Of a stretch of 64,000 bases of DNA, positions 8,553-16,830 are shown in pieces. The notes under the pieces were generated by a model. It was not told the DNA's origin. It saw only the letters and a program-made list of their open reading frames with translations, and ran no database searches. The stretch covers positions 2,414,084 to 2,478,083 of the forward strand of contig NZ_JARYGZ010000001.1 of NCBI RefSeq assembly GCF_029906645.1, read 5' to 3'. Numbering within the stretch: position 1 is the first letter of the stretch; every line of letters starts with the position of its first letter. The translations under genes were made by a program, and so were the position numbers. Source of the DNA: Sphingomonas oryzagri (GTDB lineage Bacteria > Pseudomonadota > Alphaproteobacteria > Sphingomonadales > Sphingomonadaceae).

Positions 8553-8816
8553 ATGGACGCACATCGTATCACCGGCGCGATCAAGGAACTGGCGGGCGGA
8601 GCCCAGGAAGCCGCAGGCGCCGTGACCGGAAACACGTCGACCGAACTGCGCGGCAAGGCGCGCCAGGCCGAAGGCGGTGCCGAGCGGGCGTATGGCGAGT
8701 GGCTCGACCTTGCTCGCGATCTCGCTCGCGACCGGCCGCTGCTCACCCTGCTGGGCGCCAGTGCGCTGGCCTTCACGGTCGGAGCCTTGGTCGCCGGTGG
8801 TCGCGACAGGGACTGA
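8553..8816 (+). CDS. CsbD-like protein with C-terminal membrane anchor
   Basis: An 87-residue protein. Residues 1-50 follow the CsbD pattern (HRITGAIKELAGGAQEAAGAV ... LRGKARQAEGGAE). A short charged linker follows, then one hydrophobic segment (about 62-80) ending in GGRDRD. The layout recalls ElaB/YqjD-type proteins, which anchor charged helices to the inner membrane. AAGGAG precedes the ATG by eight bases. It lies 27 bases after the polytopic membrane gene. Confidence 0.75.
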   Translation: MDAHRITGAIKELAGGAQEAAGAVTGNTSTELRGKARQAEGGAERAYGEWLDLARDLARDRPLLTLLGASALAFTVGALVAGGRDRD

Positions 8817-8871
8817 GCGGACATGCGGCGGGCTCCGGCCCGCCGCGCTTTGCGCAAACGGGGAACGGCTG

Positions 8872-9081
8872 GTGGACAAGCGACGACGGGACATCGACTA
8901 TTACACGCAGCGTCTGGCGGACGCGGAACGGCTCGCCGAGACCACGCAATCGGCGTCGGCCAGATTGGTCCATGCCGATCTCGCACGCCTCTATCGCGAA
9001 CGCCTGAGCGATCTCCAGGGAACGCGCGACGGCGGCGAGGGTTCGGAAGCAAACGATCGAGGATCTCACCATGACGGATAG
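8872..9081 (+). CDS. small helical protein of unknown function
   Basis: A 69-residue protein starting at GTG (8872), with GGGGAA a few bases upstream. The frame is open further upstream, but that part overlaps the CsbD-like gene and has no protein character. Content: VDKRRRDIDYYTQRLADAE followed by an Ala/Arg/Glu helix; no membrane segment. Its end overlaps the ATG of the PRC-barrel gene by 11 bases, which supports translation. No family name can be given. Confidence 0.55.
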   Translation: MDKRRRDIDYYTQRLADAERLAETTQSASARLVHADLARLYRERLSDLQGTRDGGEGSEANDRGSHHDG

Positions 9082-9460
9082 CAACGACACGACGGTGGGC
9101 GCCGAGCCCACCAATCTCCTGCTCGCCTCCAACAAAGTCGATGGCACCAAGGTCGCCACGCGCGACGGCGACGCTTTGGGCTCGGTATATAGCTTGATGA
9201 TCAACAAGCGCACCGGGGGCTCGACCTTCGCGGTGCTCAGCCTCGGCGGCTTCCTCGGCATCGGGAAAAGCTATTATCCGCTGCCGTTCGAGCTTCTCTC
9301 TTACGATCATGTCGCCGATGGTTATGTCGTGACGATCGACCGCCGGCTGCTCGAGGGTGGCCCGAGCTGGTCGAACAATGCGCCCGATTTCAACCAGGCT
9401 TATGCCGATCGCGTATCGAGCTATTATGGGGTCAGCCCCGTCGATCTGTCGGTCGTGTGA
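9071..9460 (+). CDS. PRC-barrel domain protein
   Basis: A 129-residue protein. Residues about 17-85 form a PRC barrel (SNKVDGTKVATRDGDALG, then YSLMINKRTGG and a YYPLPFELLSYD strand). PRC-barrel proteins occur in photosynthetic reaction centres, RimM and many stress proteins of unknown partner. The last 45 residues are Asn/Tyr-rich. It is overlapped with its upstream neighbour and is followed after 11 bases by a membrane gene. Confidence 0.85.
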   Translation: MTDSNDTTVGAEPTNLLLASNKVDGTKVATRDGDALGSVYSLMINKRTGGSTFAVLSLGGFLGIGKSYYPLPFELLSYDHVADGYVVTIDRRLLEGGPSWSNNAPDFNQAYADRVSSYYGVSPVDLSVV

Positions 9461-9471
9461 GGATAGGAGCT

Positions 9472-9684
9472 ATGGTGAACAACGTGCTGGGCATGCTGAT
9501 CGGTGCGGAGATCGATCGTGACGAGGGAGGCTCCGGATTGGGCGGCGCTCTCGAGGGCTATCTGATCGAAGGCGCGATCAGGGCTGTTTCGCCCATCGTG
9601 GTGACTTTTGCGCTGGGCTGGGGCGTCCGCTTCCTCGCACGTCGTGCTTACGAGGCCGTCACCGGCGAACGGCCTCGCGCGTAG
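9472..9684 (+). CDS. small single-pass membrane protein
   Basis: A 70-residue protein: an amphipathic N-terminal part with a possible membrane-touching segment (VNNVLGMLIGAEIDR), a Gly-rich linker, and a hydrophobic segment (about 42-60) followed by RRAYEAVTG. The ATG has GGAG only two bases upstream; the GTG at 9475 would have better spacing. Last gene of the stress cassette. No family recognised. Confidence 0.5.
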   Translation: MVNNVLGMLIGAEIDRDEGGSGLGGALEGYLIEGAIRAVSPIVVTFALGWGVRFLARRAYEAVTGERPRA

Positions 9685-9711
9685 ACGCGACGGGCGGATA
9701 TGCTAGGTCTG

Positions 9712-9726
9712 GGGGGTCCTGCCCCC
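9712..9726 (+). terminator. short GC hairpin after the stress cassette
   Basis: GGGGG and CCCCC flank a five-base loop, 27 bases after the last stop of the 7203-9684 cassette. No T run follows, so transcription may only be weakened here. Confidence 0.35.
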
Positions 9727-9796
9727 GTCCCTCCCTCCCATGCGTTCTGGATCCGCGCAGCTATTCCCGCGCTCACTCGAAAGGTGCGCTGATTCC

Positions 9797-11317
9797 ATGC
9801 AGCATGATGTCGAAGAAGCTCCCTCCGCATCGGACGGCTTAGCCCGAAGCACGATCCTGGAAAGCTTCAACCTGTCGGGACTGACCGACGATCCGCGCCT
9901 GACCGCCATCACGAATTTCGCTGCATCGCTCTGTGAGGTGCCGATCGCTCTGGTCAGCATCGTCGAAAGCGAGCGACAATGGTTTCCAGCGCGCACCGGG
10001 TTGGATGCGCGCGAGACAAGCCGCGATGCCTCGTTCTGCGCCCATGCCATGCTCGGCGATGCGATCATGCTCGTGCCCGACGCCCGGCTCGATCCCCGCT
10101 TCTCGTCCAACCCGCTCGTTCTGGGCGAGCCCAACATCTGCTTCTACGCAGGCGCCCCACTGCGAACCGAAGAAGGGGTGCCGCTCGGCGCGCTCTGCGT
10201 GATCGACACGAAGCCGCGTGCGGGCCTCACCCCCGTCCAAGAGAAAGGACTATTGGTCCTTGCTCAGACGATCATGACGCTGCTCACGCTGCGCCGATCA
10301 ACGGACCGCAGCGGTCGCGAGCGCGACGAGCAGGAGGCCCGTTTCCGGATCCTGGCCGACACCATGCCGCAGATGGTCTGGTCGACGCGCCCCGATGGCT
10401 TCCACGATTATTATAATGCGCGCTGGTACGAATATACCGGTGTCCCGGAAGGCTCGACCGATGGCGAGGGCTGGAACGGCATGTTCCATCCCGAGGACCA
10501 AGACCGCGCCTGGTCGGTCTGGCGTCATTCGCTGGAGACCGGCGATCCCTACGAGATCGAGTACCGCCTGCGCGACGCGAAGGGCCAGTATCGCTGGACA
10601 CTCGGCCGCGCGCTCCCGATCCGCGACGACAGGGGTGCAATTACGCGCTGGTTCGGCACCTGCACCGACATCCACGACCAGAAAATGCTGCAAGCGCAGC
10701 GCGAGGTTATCGCGCATGAACTGAGTCATCGCATCAAGAACATCTTCGCCGTCATCGGGGGCTTGATCACATTCTCGAGCCGCCATCATCCGGAGATGCA
10801 GACGCTTGCCATCGATCTGCGTGACCGCATCATTGCGCTGGGCAGGGCCCACGATTTCGTTCGGCCGCACTCCGACGCATCGCGTCCCGAGAAGAACCAG
10901 AGTAGTCTGCACGGCATGATCGAGGAGCTTCTCGCCCCCTATCGCGAGCGGATCCGGATCGAGGGCGAAGACCTGCCGATCGACGACCGTTCGGCAACCC
11001 CGCTCGCCTTGCTGTTCCATGAGCTCGCCACCAACGCCGCAAAATACGGCGCATTGTCGGCGCATGACGGAGCCGTGGTCATCAGCAGCCGTCCCGATGG
11101 CGAAGCGGCATTCCTGTCGTGGGCAGAGCGCGGCGGCCCAGCGGTGGAACCGCCTCAGCAGGAAGGCTTCGGCACGAAGCTGATGGAGCTCAGCGTCGCG
11201 CGACAGATGGGCGGGCGGATCGAGCGAGCTTGGGCGACCGAAGGACTCGTGGTCAACCTGACCATTCCTTCAACGTCGATGTATCGCATCGATCAGCGAG
11301 CGATCAGAGCCGAATAA
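9797..11317 (+). CDS. GAF-PAS HWE-family histidine kinase
   Basis: Cytoplasmic sensor kinase of about 506 residues. Domains: GAF (about 30-165, with the FCAHAMLGD and FYAGAPLRT motifs), PAS_3 (about 180-300, ending TDIHD), and an HWE kinase core. In the core, the phosphoacceptor His is in SHRIKNIFAV (about 311), the N-box is ELATNAAKYGALS, and the family-defining Trp is in WAERGGP. A Gly-rich lid (GFGTKLMEL) closes the ATP site. I prefer the ATG at 9797, because the longer frame from 9740 adds only low-complexity residues. It converges on a receiver gene and overlaps it by 14 bases. HWE kinases often feed PhyR-type stress signalling, but the partner here is not proven. Confidence 0.9.
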   Translation: MQHDVEEAPSASDGLARSTILESFNLSGLTDDPRLTAITNFAASLCEVPIALVSIVESERQWFPARTGLDARETSRDASFCAHAMLGDAIMLVPDARLDPRFSSNPLVLGEPNICFYAGAPLRTEEGVPLGALCVIDTKPRAGLTPVQEKGLLVLAQTIMTLLTLRRSTDRSGRERDEQEARFRILADTMPQMVWSTRPDGFHDYYNARWYEYTGVPEGSTDGEGWNGMFHPEDQDRAWSVWRHSLETGDPYEIEYRLRDAKGQYRWTLGRALPIRDDRGAITRWFGTCTDIHDQKMLQAQREVIAHELSHRIKNIFAVIGGLITFSSRHHPEMQTLAIDLRDRIIALGRAHDFVRPHSDASRPEKNQSSLHGMIEELLAPYRERIRIEGEDLPIDDRSATPLALLFHELATNAAKYGALSAHDGAVVISSRPDGEAAFLSWAERGGPAVEPPQQEGFGTKLMELSVARQMGGRIERAWATEGLVVNLTIPSTSMYRIDQRAIRAE

Positions 11318-11690
11318 CGTCTTCGTGCCCGATGGCATCCTGCTGGTCGGGATCGGCCAGAGCCGCAGCGGCGAGGATAGCCGCCTCATTGAACGGCTTG
11401 CGGATGCAACCGACGGCATTCTCCGCCGGCTCGCCGATCTGTGCTGGATTTGCCGTCACATAAACGATGCGCGCACCATAGCGCTTGGCGAGATCCCGCG
11501 CGATTTCAGGGCCGGTAGCTCCATCCCGAAGGTTGATATCGACAAACGCCATATCCACGGCGCCGGCCGTGGACATCGCCTCTTTTTGATCGGCTACGAT
11601 AGCCGCCACCCGGTACCCCGCATCCTCCAGGATACGCTCTAGATCCATGGCGACGAGGATCTCGTCTTCAACGATGAGGACCGATTTCAT
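11304..11690 (-). CDS. single-domain response regulator
   Basis: A receiver domain of about 128 residues with nothing attached. The acidic pocket (VEDE), the phospho-Asp in FVDINL, the Thr in VYVTAN and the Lys in IRKPF are all present. The frame is open to 11732, but MKSVLIVEDE at 11690 is the normal receiver start. It is convergent with the HWE kinase gene, and the 3' ends overlap. Stand-alone receivers of this type act as phosphate relays or sinks for HWE kinases, and that is the likely job here. Confidence 0.85.
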   Translation of the reverse strand: MKSVLIVEDEILVAMDLERILEDAGYRVAAIVADQKEAMSTAGAVDMAFVDINLRDGATGPEIARDLAKRYGARIVYVTANPAQIGEPAENAVGCIRKPFNEAAILAAAALADPDQQDAIGHEDVIRL

Positions 11691-11902
11691 GAGCATGCCG
11701 ATCTGACTTGGAATTTTATCAATGCCCGGCACACCCGCCAGTTCCGGAATGATTCTAATTCAGATCAATATGCTGTGTGACTGTGGCGTATTCGGCACGA
11801 TCATCATCCTCAAGGCTCAACCATAGCCAGATTGAGCGTGCCGCACCTCGGGTTTCCCAACGACGGCGCGAGCTGTGCCGGGCCCGCTCGGAAGCACAGT
11901 AT

Positions 11903-14503
11903 CTAGCTCAAAAGGTCGGTAATCCGCTGGCTCATGGCATCCATCGAGAAGGGTTTGGTAAGAACATGCATGCCAGGCGCGAGATGCCCGTGGCTCAGCA
12001 CCGCATTCTCCGCATAGCCGGTGATGAACAGGATCTTGAGATCGGGCCGGCGCACACGCGCCGCATCCGCGACCTGCCTACCGTTCATGCCTCCGGGAAG
12101 CCCGACGTCGGTGATGAGCAGGTCCACGCGCGTGTCGGATTCGAGGATCCTGAGTCCGGCCGCGCCATCGCCTGCTTCGAGTGCCGCGTAGCCGAGACCC
12201 TCCAGGATATCCATCACGAGCATGCGGACCGTCGGCTCATCGTCGATTACCAGGACGGTCTCGCCGTCCCGCGCCTGCGGTGTCAGTGTCGGCTCCGTCT
12301 CTGACATGGCATCGCAGTCCGCCTCGCCGATATGGCGCGGAAGGTAGAGACAGATCATCGAACCCTGACCGAGTTCGGAATATATCCGGGTCTGGCCACC
12401 GGATTGTCGGGTGAAGCCGTAGATCATCGAGAGACCAAGCCCGGTCCCCATTCCGATCGGCTTGGTGGTGAAGAAGGGGTCGAACGCCTTCGAGATGGTT
12501 TCCTTGCTCATGCCGGTGCCTGTGTCCGACACGCAGAGCGAGACATATTGGCCGGGCTCCATGTCGCGCTCGGCGCCGGCGCGCTTGTCGAGCCAGCGGT
12601 TTCCCGTCTCGATCGTGATCGTCCCACCCTCCGGCATGGCGTCGCGCGCGTTGATGCACAGATTGAGGAGGGCGTTTTCCAGCTGGCTCGGATCGACGAG
12701 GACAGGCCATAACCCAGCCGCGTTCACGGCCTCCACCCTGATGGACGGCCCCGCCGTTCGCTCGATGAGCTCAGTCATGCCGTTGACCAGATCCATCACG
12801 TTGGTCGGCTTCGGTGCCAGCGTCTGCCGCCGCGAGAAAGCGAGCAGACGATGCGTCAATGCCGCCGCCCGCCGTGCGGCGCCCTGGGCCGCCTGGACAT
12901 AGCGATCGGTATCCGCCCCGCGTCCCTGCGCCAGACGCATCTGGATCATTTCCAGGCTGCCGGTAATGCCGGTGAGCAGGTTGTTGAAGTCATGGGCGAG
13001 GCCGCCGGTGAGCTGCCCCACCGCCTCCATCTTCTGAGATTGCCGGAGCGCCTCTTCGGCCGCGAGCAACTCGCTCGTCCGCTCCTCCACTTGCTGCTCG
13101 AGCGAGGCAGCTAGGTCATGCAGCTCGATCTCGGCACGGCGGCGTTCCGTCGCGACCCGCGTCCGTTCGGCCACTTCGCGGATGAAGGCGAGTTCGTCGT
13201 CTGGCCATTCGCGCGCGGTCGCATGGTTCAGATACAGCAGGGCCACGAGCCCGCCCTGCTCGGTCAGCGGCATATTGACGACCGCCCGGGCGCTGATCGC
13301 CTCGAGCGCCTCCGCCCCGTCCCTCGTGCGGAGATCGAGGCGGGCGTCCGGGATGATCACATCGTCGCCGTGCTTCAAATTCTCGATATACGAGCCGTAA
13401 TCCCGGAACTGGAGCACGCCTGCGAGCGAGCTAATCCCCTCGGCGTTCCAGTCCCGCTCGATCGTGATCGTCTCGCGCACGGGATCGATCAGTCCGTAGC
13501 CGGCGCGGCTGACCTCCAGCGCTTCGCCGAGAATTCTCGACGCTTCGAAGGAAATGTTGGCCGGATCCTGCACATCGCGCACGACATCGCTCAGTTCGAC
13601 CAGCGCCATGCGCATGCGCTCTGCTCGGCGCTGGTCGGTGACATCCGAGGAAACGCCGGCGAGCCGCAGCGGCTTGCCCTCCGTGTTCAGGAAGGGCTGA
13701 CCGCGGGACGTCAGCCAGCGAATGTCCCCGGCGGGCGTGACGATCCGGTAGGTCTGGTCGAAATCCGCGCCATGCTGCCGCGTCCGCTCGATCGCTTCGA
13801 CGTTGGCGGCTCGATCGTCGGGGTGGATCGCGGCAATCCGGTCGTCAAACGTCAAGGGCTGGTCCTGATCGATACCGAAGAGGGCGCGACACGCGGGCGA
13901 CGAGGTGAGTTCCCCCGTTTCGAAATTGATGCTCCAGGTTCCGAACCTACCCGCCCGCAGGGCGAAGTCGAGTTCACGCTCCTGTTCGTGCTGACGCTGG
14001 AGGCGGTTGGTGATCTCCGCCATGAGGGCAGCGTTGGAGCTTTCCAGCCCTTCGAGCCGCTCCCGCTCGAGGGTAACGTCGACTTGGCTCGCGAAGAAGT
14101 AAGCGAGCTTGCCCGCCTCATCGAAGACAGGCGCGAGGAGCAGCCGGTTCCAGAACGGCTCGCCCGATTTACGATGGTTGCGGATGTCGATCTCGATGGG
14201 GCGCACCGTCTCTACGGCATCATGGATCGCGCGGACGGCGGTTGGATCGGTGTCATCCCCCTGCAGGAAGCGGCAATTGCGTCCCAGGATCTCATCGCGG
14301 TCGTAGCCCGTCAGCCTGCAGAAGGAGTCGTTAGCGAAAACGACGGGATTGTCGTCGAGACGCGGATTCGTGATGATCATCGGCATGCGGGTCGCGCGCA
14401 CTGCCGCAACGAACGGGTCCGTCCCGCTGTCGAGGCCCAGAACCTCCGCTTCGATACGCTGGGAGTCGGCGCTCCCCAATCCGTCTCGCTCTTGATCTGC
14501 CAT
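11903..14503 (-). CDS. LOV-domain hybrid histidine kinase (blue-light photoreceptor)
   Basis: Cytoplasmic sensor of 866 residues. Residues 30-145 form a LOV domain: GRNCRFLQG holds the flavin-adduct cysteine (C77), and Gln140 in FASQVDV sits where LOV domains contact the flavin. Then come a PAS_3 domain (about 175-290), a GAF domain (about 305-450), HisKA with LAHDFNN (H504), an ATPase domain (N-box N618, DTGTGM, GTGLGLS) and a C-terminal receiver with phospho-Asp D799 in LITDVGLPG and K850. Blue light should form the Cys-flavin adduct and change kinase activity. The gene is divergent from the DUF393 operon. A near-consensus EcfG promoter lies upstream. Confidence 0.92.
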   Translation of the reverse strand: MADQERDGLGSADSQRIEAEVLGLDSGTDPFVAAVRATRMPMIITNPRLDDNPVVFANDSFCRLTGYDRDEILGRNCRFLQGDDTDPTAVRAIHDAVETVRPIEIDIRNHRKSGEPFWNRLLLAPVFDEAGKLAYFFASQVDVTLERERLEGLESSNAALMAEITNRLQRQHEQERELDFALRAGRFGTWSINFETGELTSSPACRALFGIDQDQPLTFDDRIAAIHPDDRAANVEAIERTRQHGADFDQTYRIVTPAGDIRWLTSRGQPFLNTEGKPLRLAGVSSDVTDQRRAERMRMALVELSDVVRDVQDPANISFEASRILGEALEVSRAGYGLIDPVRETITIERDWNAEGISSLAGVLQFRDYGSYIENLKHGDDVIIPDARLDLRTRDGAEALEAISARAVVNMPLTEQGGLVALLYLNHATAREWPDDELAFIREVAERTRVATERRRAEIELHDLAASLEQQVEERTSELLAAEEALRQSQKMEAVGQLTGGLAHDFNNLLTGITGSLEMIQMRLAQGRGADTDRYVQAAQGAARRAAALTHRLLAFSRRQTLAPKPTNVMDLVNGMTELIERTAGPSIRVEAVNAAGLWPVLVDPSQLENALLNLCINARDAMPEGGTITIETGNRWLDKRAGAERDMEPGQYVSLCVSDTGTGMSKETISKAFDPFFTTKPIGMGTGLGLSMIYGFTRQSGGQTRIYSELGQGSMICLYLPRHIGEADCDAMSETEPTLTPQARDGETVLVIDDEPTVRMLVMDILEGLGYAALEAGDGAAGLRILESDTRVDLLITDVGLPGGMNGRQVADAARVRRPDLKILFITGYAENAVLSHGHLAPGMHVLTKPFSMDAMSQRITDLLS

Positions 14504-14541
14504 CCGTCCCGCTCGTCCGAAATTTAATGCTGCGGGCGCTC

Positions 14542-14567
14542 AACCGGAGAAAACTGTCCGAGGTTCC
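14542..14567 (-). promoter_or_regulatory. EcfG-type promoter candidate for the LOV kinase
   Basis: On the minus strand, GGAAC (14567-14563) is followed after 17 bases by GGTT (14545-14542). The alphaproteobacterial EcfG consensus is GGAAC-N16/17-CGTT, so there is one mismatch in the -10 element. The start codon lies about 40 bases downstream, a normal leader length. Confidence 0.45.
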
Positions 14568-14663
14568 AATTCATCGATAGGTGTAGGCAGCCGGAGCGGC
14601 GCAGCACCGGACTGCCCTATAAGACAGGATGTAGCGCTTCGTTTGGCAAGGCAAGGTGGCACC

Positions 14664-15023
14664 ATGACCGTACTCACCGTCTGGCATGATGGCGATTGTC
14701 CGCTCTGCGTCCAGGAAGTCGCGTTTATGCGCAGACTGGATAAGGCCCGTGCCATCCGCTTCGTCGACGCGCGGCGATCGCACCTCTCGTCATGTCCGGC
14801 AAACCGTGATGAACTGCTCGCGCGCTTCCATGCGTGTGAGGAGGGCCGATTATTATCGGGCGCCGCAGCGTTCGCAGCAATGTGGCGAGCTGTGCCGCTG
14901 CTCCGTCCGGTGGGGCTGGTCGCACGCCACGGCGCCGTCTTGGCAGTGCTCGAGCGGCTCTATTCGCTGTTTCTCCGGGTCAGACCGTCGCTTCAGCGCT
15001 TGGTTCGAAAGATGGGATGGTGA
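14664..15023 (+). CDS. DUF393 (DCC family) thiol-disulfide-like protein
   Basis: A 119-residue protein starting MTVLTVWHDGDCPLC; the frame opens 21 bases earlier, but this start is the family norm. The DxxCPxC motif near the N-terminus defines the DCC/DUF393 family, which has a thioredoxin-like fold and unknown targets. A hydrophobic patch (about 73-100) suggests membrane contact. Its TGA overlaps the GTG start of the DUF427 gene, so the two are coupled. First gene of the 14664-16830 operon, divergent from the LOV kinase. Confidence 0.85.
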   Translation: MTVLTVWHDGDCPLCVQEVAFMRRLDKARAIRFVDARRSHLSSCPANRDELLARFHACEEGRLLSGAAAFAAMWRAVPLLRPVGLVARHGAVLAVLERLYSLFLRVRPSLQRLVRKMGW

Positions 15024-15514
15024 GGCCGCTCCCCGACCCTATGGCAGACGGCCAGGAAAGCGTCTGGTCCTATCCACGACCTGCAATCGCAAGTCCGTCC
15101 GACGCGTTGATCCGGATCGAGCACCGGGGCAGGATTGTTGCCGAAACCAGACACAGCGTCCGGACGCTCGAGACCAGCCATCCGCCGAGCTATTATATCC
15201 CGCGGAGCGATATCGCGCCGGGGGTGCTGCGAGAGGGTGCCGGGCGATCGTTTTGCGAATGGAAAGGGTCGGCGGTCTATTGGGACGTCGTGATCGGCGA
15301 TCTCGCGCTGGCGGGCATCGGCTGGAGCTACCCCGACCCGACACCCGAATCTGAGATACTGCGCGATCATGTCGCTTTCTATGCCTGGCCGTTCGATCGC
15401 TGCAGCGTCGATGGCGAAACCGTGACGCCCCAGCCCGGCGGCTTCTACGGAGGCTGGATAACCAGCAGGCTTGCCGGCCCCTTCAAGGGCGTGCCGGGAA
15501 GCCAAGGCTGGTGA
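15020..15514 (+). CDS. DUF427 domain protein
   Basis: A 164-residue protein. I chose the GTG at 15020 because it overlaps the previous stop (GTGA); the longer frame from 14882 runs inside the DUF393 gene. The DUF427 fold is visible as SVWSYPRPA, a central SYYIPRSDIAPG, then CEWKGSAVYWDV and the C-terminal DHVAFYAWPFDRC. The family is small, soluble and functionally unknown. It is coupled at both ends (GTGA overlaps), so it is expressed with DUF393 and the ABC1 kinase. Confidence 0.85.
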   Translation: MRPLPDPMADGQESVWSYPRPAIASPSDALIRIEHRGRIVAETRHSVRTLETSHPPSYYIPRSDIAPGVLREGAGRSFCEWKGSAVYWDVVIGDLALAGIGWSYPDPTPESEILRDHVAFYAWPFDRCSVDGETVTPQPGGFYGGWITSRLAGPFKGVPGSQGW

Positions 15515-16830
15515 CGGACGAGCCGAAAGGCAGACGCGCAAGGTCGGTCCCGCGCGGTCGCGTCTCCCGCCTTGCCCAGTTCGGGCGGATCGCAGGCGGC
15601 GTGGCCGGCGGCATGATGGCCGAAGCGGCAAGGCGCCTGGCGGATGGCGAGCGGCCGCAACTCCGTGACATGATGCTGACGCCGGCCAATGTCGCGCGTG
15701 TCGCCGATCGGCTGTCGCACCTGCGCGGTGCCGCGATGAAACTCGGCCAGATGATCTCAATGGATGCCGGCGACGTGCTGCCCACAGAACTCGGCGAGAT
15801 CATGAGCCGCCTGCGCGAGAACGCCCACCAGATGCCGCCAGCACAGCTCCAGCGGGTACTCGATCGGGAATGGGGCACTGACTGGCGCGGGCACTTTCGA
15901 GATTTCGAGCAGCGGCCGATCGCAGCCGCATCGATCGGTCAGGTGCATCGCGCGACGACGCACGATGGCAGGTTGCTCGCCATCAAGGTCCAGTATCCGG
16001 GCGTCCGCGACAGCATCGACGCCGATGTCGACAATGTCGCCGCCCTGCTACGAATGTCCAGCCTTGTACCGGCCGATCTCGGCATCGCGCCGTTGCTCGC
16101 CGAGGCCAAGCGACAGCTTCACGAGGAGGCCGACTATCTCCGTGAGGGCGCCACAATGGAGCGGTTCGGGACGCTCCTATCCACAACGCCCTCACTGATC
16201 GTGCCGACGCTCGAGCCGTCGCTGACCACGGCCAACGTGCTCGCGATGAGCTTCATCGAGGGCATCCCGATCGAACGATTAGCGACCCAGGATCAGACCA
16301 TGCGCGATGGCGCAATGCGGGCTTTGATCGCCTCGGTTCTTCGCGAGCTCTTCGAGTTCGGGCTGATGCAGACCGATCCCAACTTCGCCAATTATCGATT
16401 CCAGCCCGAGAGCGGTCGGCTCGTCCTGCTCGACTTCGGCGCGGTACGCCCGATCGATCCCGCCACGGCCGAAGGCTATCGCCGGCTTATCCATGCCGCC
16501 TTGGCAAACGACCGCGAGGCCGTGCGGAACGCTGCGATCGCTGCAGGCTTTCTGGGCGCCGCCGCCGTTGCCCGCCACACCACATCCTTCGATGCGATGA
16601 TCGACATCGCCTTGGGCGAACTTCATCGCAGCGGGCCATTCGATTTCGGCGACAGGCGCTTTGTCGGCATATTGCGCGATCAGGCCGTCGACGTCGTGAC
16701 GGATCGAGCGGCTTGGCACGTTCCTCCCGCCGACCTGCTGTTTGTCCAACGAAAGATCAGCGGCACGGCACTTCTGGCGGCGAGGCTCAAGGCCCGTGTC
16801 GATGTTCGGGACATGCTGGCCGCCCTCTGA
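15511..16830 (+). CDS. ABC1/UbiB-family atypical kinase
   Basis: A 439-residue protein of the ABC1 (UbiB/ADCK) family. Visible motifs: KLGQ (77-80), the Ala-rich loop AAASIGQVHRA (138-148), the ATP lysine in LAIKVQYPG, the catalytic loop QTDPNFANY and LDFGAVRP as the DFG element. It lacks the C-terminal membrane helices of UbiB itself. Relatives act in ubiquinone or terpenoid-lipid homeostasis, often as ATPases. The GTG start overlaps the DUF427 stop. Its TGA abuts, with no gap, the convergent oxidoreductase gene. A role in quinone or carotenoid metabolism under light is an inference. Confidence 0.88.
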   Translation: MTDEPKGRRARSVPRGRVSRLAQFGRIAGGVAGGMMAEAARRLADGERPQLRDMMLTPANVARVADRLSHLRGAAMKLGQMISMDAGDVLPTELGEIMSRLRENAHQMPPAQLQRVLDREWGTDWRGHFRDFEQRPIAAASIGQVHRATTHDGRLLAIKVQYPGVRDSIDADVDNVAALLRMSSLVPADLGIAPLLAEAKRQLHEEADYLREGATMERFGTLLSTTPSLIVPTLEPSLTTANVLAMSFIEGIPIERLATQDQTMRDGAMRALIASVLRELFEFGLMQTDPNFANYRFQPESGRLVLLDFGAVRPIDPATAEGYRRLIHAALANDREAVRNAAIAAGFLGAAAVARHTTSFDAMIDIALGELHRSGPFDFGDRRFVGILRDQAVDVVTDRAAWHVPPADLLFVQRKISGTALLAARLKARVDVRDMLAAL

